From positions 1-7,034 of the forward strand of contig CAJXOV010000118.1 of NCBI GenBank assembly GCA_913057815.1: a stretch of 7,034 nucleotides of DNA. The letters run 5' to 3'. How positions within the stretch are numbered: the first letter of the stretch is position 1; each line of letters begins with the position of its first letter. This stretch comes from an uncultured Flavobacteriales bacterium. Lineage in GTDB: Bacteria > Bacteroidota > Bacteroidia > Flavobacteriales_D > Sanyastnellaceae. Of the stretch, positions 4,975-7,034 are shown piece after piece. Position numbers and translations under genes: made by a program. Below the pieces are notes generated by a model. It was not told the origin of the DNA and did no database searches. It saw only the letters and a list, made by a program, of their open reading frames with translations.

Positions 4975-7034
4975 TTATTTGTACACCACAAATCTCTCAG
5001 TAATTCGCTCATTTACACTATTTAAAATAAGAAGATAAGTTCCTTTTTCTAAGAATGCCGTTTCCAACTGATGAATGTTCATTCCAGCAGTACCAGAAAT
5101 GATCTTGTTAATAATAGTTCTACCTTGTAAATCCACTACCAGTAGACTCACATTCTGATTATCACTTAGCTCAAAATTCACATTTATATTTCCCTGAGTA
5201 GGATTTGGATATACGAGAAGCTCACTTAGTGATAAGTCATCTTTTATTACCAGCTCTTCACTCTCAGTTATATCCTCAGAAGTTATAGGTGCCATGTTTC
5301 CGTTCGAACAACCTGTGATATTTACATCATCTATGTATACCCAATCACTATTACCTGATGCATCGCATCTGAATCTAAATCGAGTAGTTGAACTAAATGG
5401 CCCATCTATGTCTACTGAAGCTGAGTAGAAGGAATTGTTCTCAAAACTTGTCCCTCTAGCATAAGAGGCCACAGTAGTATATGAGGATCCTCCATTAGTA
5501 CTATACTGTACCCAGAAGTCTTCACCACTCTCCATACTTCTAGCATAGAAATAAAAATCTATGGTTACATCTTCAAAAGCAGACAAATTTAAATTATCAG
5601 TTGTAGTAACTGATGTGGACGTGTTGTCTCTTAATCTCGCAGATCTAGATCCACTGAATGAATAAGCTGCGTCATTTGCGCTACGTCTGCAATCTGATCC
5701 TCCGTCATTCCAGATCCCCCAATTGGCCTCGAAATCATGTGAATCAACAGATGTATCAGTACATCCGCCAGTATTACATGGAGCACATGAGCCACCACAA
5801 TCAACACCTGTTTCATCTCCATTTTGAATACCATCAGAACAAGTAGGACATGCTGCACAAGGGCCGCCACAATCTACACCTGTCTCTCCTTGATTTTGAA
5901 TTCCGTCATTACAAGAGGTACAAGCCGAACAAGGTCCTCCACAGTCTACTCCGGTTTCTCCTTGGTTCTGAATTCCATCACTACATGTCGGACAAGCTGC
6001 ACATGGCCCACCACAATCTACTCCCGACTCTCCTTGATTTTGGATTCCGTCATTACAAGATGTGCAAGCCGTACATGGACCTCCACAGTCTACTCCTGTT
6101 TCTCCTTGGTTCTGGATTCCGTCATTACATGTTGGACTTGGTCCTCCACCTATGCAAAAGTTAGTAGTCTCAGAACTCGTAAAGCTTCCACCTGAAACTA
6201 AGGTGCTTCCATTGGCACTTACAGTATAAGATCCATTACCATAACTACAGCATATTCCGTCTCCATAAACATCATTAATGGTGAAATCAAAACATCCATC
6301 AGCCAAACATACTGGAATATTTAAGGTAGAACCGTCAGCCTGACTAGCGTATGTTCCTCCAGAAGCAAGTGCACTTCCTCCTTGAGTTAAAGACCAGCTA
6401 GTTTCTTCAGGATAATTATCGAAAGTAATGCTCACCATTACCTCTGTTCCACTACAGGCACAGGCGTTGCAAGAACCTCCACAATCTACTCCAGTTTCAG
6501 TTCCATTCTGGATTCCATCATTACAAGTAGGCTGTGTCCCTCCGCTTGGATCATAACCATCCAACGTCAAAGCACCTGTCCCTAATGGATCTAGATAAGT
6601 ACCCAAACCAATCCAAGAACTTTCTAGGGCCCCATACCAATCTGATGTTGTATTTCCACATGCAGCATAACCACCGTGAAGCTGACCAATTATTCTATGA
6701 TTTTGGTCAAAAAGAGGTGACCCTGAAGAACCACCTTCAGTAGTTGTATTTCTTTCCCAAGTTTCAACCCTCCAGTGATTACCAGAAGAGCTCGATGTAC
6801 TAGACAGGTAACTAGTGGTCGTTAATGGATCATCATCAAAAGAAATTTTCTTAATATCACCTGACGGATGATGAATTCCTACTGCAGACGGAACAGCACT
6901 ACCTGACCTATCCCATCCATTATAGTAAGGGTCATAACTAGAAGGTACATTTGCAGACAACCGTACCAAGTGATAGTCTGATGCTGACCCAGATGCTACC
7001 TGTGTGGCACCAGAAATCGATTGATTAGTTGGAG
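4975..7034 (-). CDS. Secreted lysyl-endopeptidase-like serine protease (S1 clan) with Cys-rich repeats and T9SS type A sorting domain; N-terminus beyond the window
   Basis: The gene is partial: the frame is open to the window edge, so the TTG at 6967-6969 (used here as residue 1) is not the start. Just upstream, SDYHLVRL supplies the expected catalytic Asp (codon 6976-6978). The nucleophile is S82 in GGSSGSPLF (codon 6724-6726); the catalytic His lies outside the window. NGWDR, GIHHP, GQLHGG (H98) and SDWYG (D110) align with Achromobacter lysyl endopeptidase, where the equivalent His210 and Asp225 shape the Lys-specific pocket, so cleavage after lysine is inferred. Then follow one Cys-rich 24-residue unit (149-172), a domain with FTINDVYGDGICC (173-277), five tandem Cys-rich units (281-398), a MAM-like jelly-roll (about 403-554, ending WVYIDDVNITGC), and a sorting domain (584-664, LLVYPNPTQGNINV to FVVYK) for T9SS export and surface attachment. 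It probably degrades extracellular protein for nutrition. It is monocistronic at its 3' side, with a terminator after the stop. Confidence 0.92.
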   Translation of the reverse strand, partial: PTNQSISGATQVASGSASDYHLVRLSANVPSSYDPYYNGWDRSGSAVPSAVGIHHPSGDIKKISFDDDPLTTTSYLSSTSSSSGNHWRVETWERNTTTEGGSSGSPLFDQNHRIIGQLHGGYAACGNTTSDWYGALESSWIGLGTYLDPLGTGALTLDGYDPSGGTQPTCNDGIQNGTETGVDCGGSCNACACSGTEVMVSITFDNYPEETSWSLTQGGSALASGGTYASQADGSTLNIPVCLADGCFDFTINDVYGDGICCSYGNGSYTVSANGSTLVSGGSFTSSETTNFCIGGGPSPTCNDGIQNQGETGVDCGGPCTACTSCNDGIQNQGESGVDCGGPCAACPTCSDGIQNQGETGVDCGGPCSACTSCNDGIQNQGETGVDCGGPCAACPTCSDGIQNGDETGVDCGGSCAPCNTGGCTDTSVDSHDFEANWGIWNDGGSDCRRSANDAAYSFSGSRSARLRDNTSTSVTTTDNLNLSAFEDVTIDFYFYARSMESGEDFWVQYSTNGGSSYTTVASYARGTSFENNSFYSASVDIDGPFSSTTRFRFRCDASGNSDWVYIDDVNITGCSNGNMAPITSEDITESEELVIKDDLSLSELLVYPNPTQGNINVNFELSDNQNVSLLVVDLQGRTIINKIISGTAGMNIHQLETAFLEKGTYLLILNSVNERITERFVVYK
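5770..6135 (-). repeat. Coding tandem repeat: five 72-bp (24-residue) Cys-rich units
   Basis: Within the protease gene, residues 281, 305, 329, 353 and 377 each begin a 24-residue unit of the form C-x-DGIQN, then E-x-GVDCGG-x-C-x2-C, with four Cys per unit, likely forming disulfides. The linkers alternate TS, PT, TS, PT. At DNA level units 2 and 4 (with TCTCCTTGATTTTG on the plus strand) resemble each other more than their neighbours, and units 1 and 3 share TCTCCTTGGTTCTG. This points to a 144-bp two-unit duplication. The last unit (GDE, GGSCAPC) has diverged most, like the isolated upstream unit. Confidence 0.93.
6454..6531 (-). repeat. Isolated sixth copy of the Cys-rich unit
   Basis: Residues 147-172 of the visible protease (PTCNDGIQNGTETGVDCGG and then SCNACAC) repeat the unit found in the five-fold array, but lie directly after the protease domain and are separated from the array by a domain of about 105 residues. 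Its NGTE/GGSC variant matches the terminal unit (NGDE/GGSC) better than the central ones, so both may represent the older form. Confidence 0.88.

Noticed and set aside
5770..6135. Regular repeats resembling a CRISPR array
   Set aside because: The period is a constant 72 bp with no unique spacers, all units are in frame within one gene, and variation follows codons and protein structure.
5631..6195. Several open frames on both strands overlapping the repeat array, including a 123-codon plus-strand frame
   Set aside because: They are by-products of an in-frame 72-bp repeat, which keeps other frames free of stops. They have no promoter, and their products are low-complexity Thr/Ser/Arg or His-rich.
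6534..6743. 69-codon plus-strand frame antisense to the protease domain
   Set aside because: It overlaps the conserved active-site coding region on the opposite strand and encodes nothing recognisable.
6967..6969. TTG as the true start of the protease
   Set aside because: The frame continues upstream to the window edge and includes the conserved SDYHL catalytic-Asp motif; there is no signal peptide after the TTG, although the T9SS domain requires one.
1..7034. A novel multi-gene system (defence, secondary metabolism, mobile island)
   Set aside because: The genes are a conserved respiratory operon and independent secreted proteins separated by terminators. No nuclease, transposase, integrase, toxin or RNA gene is visible on either strand.

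Overview
The window reads as the end of a Bacteroidota contig, most likely a marine member of the Flavobacteriales. The evidence is AT-rich DNA, a TAnnTTTG-type promoter, signal peptides cleaved before Gln (INA|QS, VIA|QD), a type IX secretion (T9SS) C-terminal sorting domain, Cys-rich repeats of the kind common in marine flavobacterial secreted proteins, and a menaquinone-type succinate dehydrogenase in sdhC-sdhA-sdhB order. A family within the order (Crocinitomicaceae/Cryomorphaceae-like) is only a guess from the style of the secreted proteins. All genes lie on the minus strand, so transcription runs from high to low coordinates.

Layout in transcription order. (1) 7034-4975: a secreted lysyl-endopeptidase-like serine protease, cut at its N-terminus by the window edge, followed by a multidomain stalk with Cys-rich 24-residue repeats and a T9SS type A sorting domain. 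It ends at an intrinsic terminator near 4921-4946. (2) 4865-1184: the succinate dehydrogenase/fumarate reductase operon. A near-consensus Bacteroidota promoter (4835-4865) is followed by sdhC, sdhA and sdhB with 25 and 35 bp gaps, and then a strong intrinsic terminator (1184-1212). (3) 1183-252: a regulatory stretch with a perfect 8-bp inverted repeat, then a small secreted protein with a jelly-roll-like domain, two Cys-rich DDGSC-type repeats and a dockerin-like EF-hand at its extreme C-terminus. (4) 202-47: the start of another secreted protein, cut by the contig end. (5) 46-1: not genomic DNA but an Illumina Nextera i7 adapter.

Functionally, the core is the membrane complex that oxidises succinate (TCA cycle) and reduces menaquinone. 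It is flanked by secreted proteins suited to degrading or binding external polymers (peptides, possibly polysaccharide). I see no evidence that the flanking genes work with the sdh operon, since terminators separate them. I found no mobile element, CRISPR array, RNA gene, defence system or novel multi-gene system. The observations most worth attention are the adapter contamination, the missed partial gene beside it, the protease active site that extends upstream of the apparent start, the 144-bp higher-order repeat, and the dockerin-like C-terminus lacking a sorting domain.
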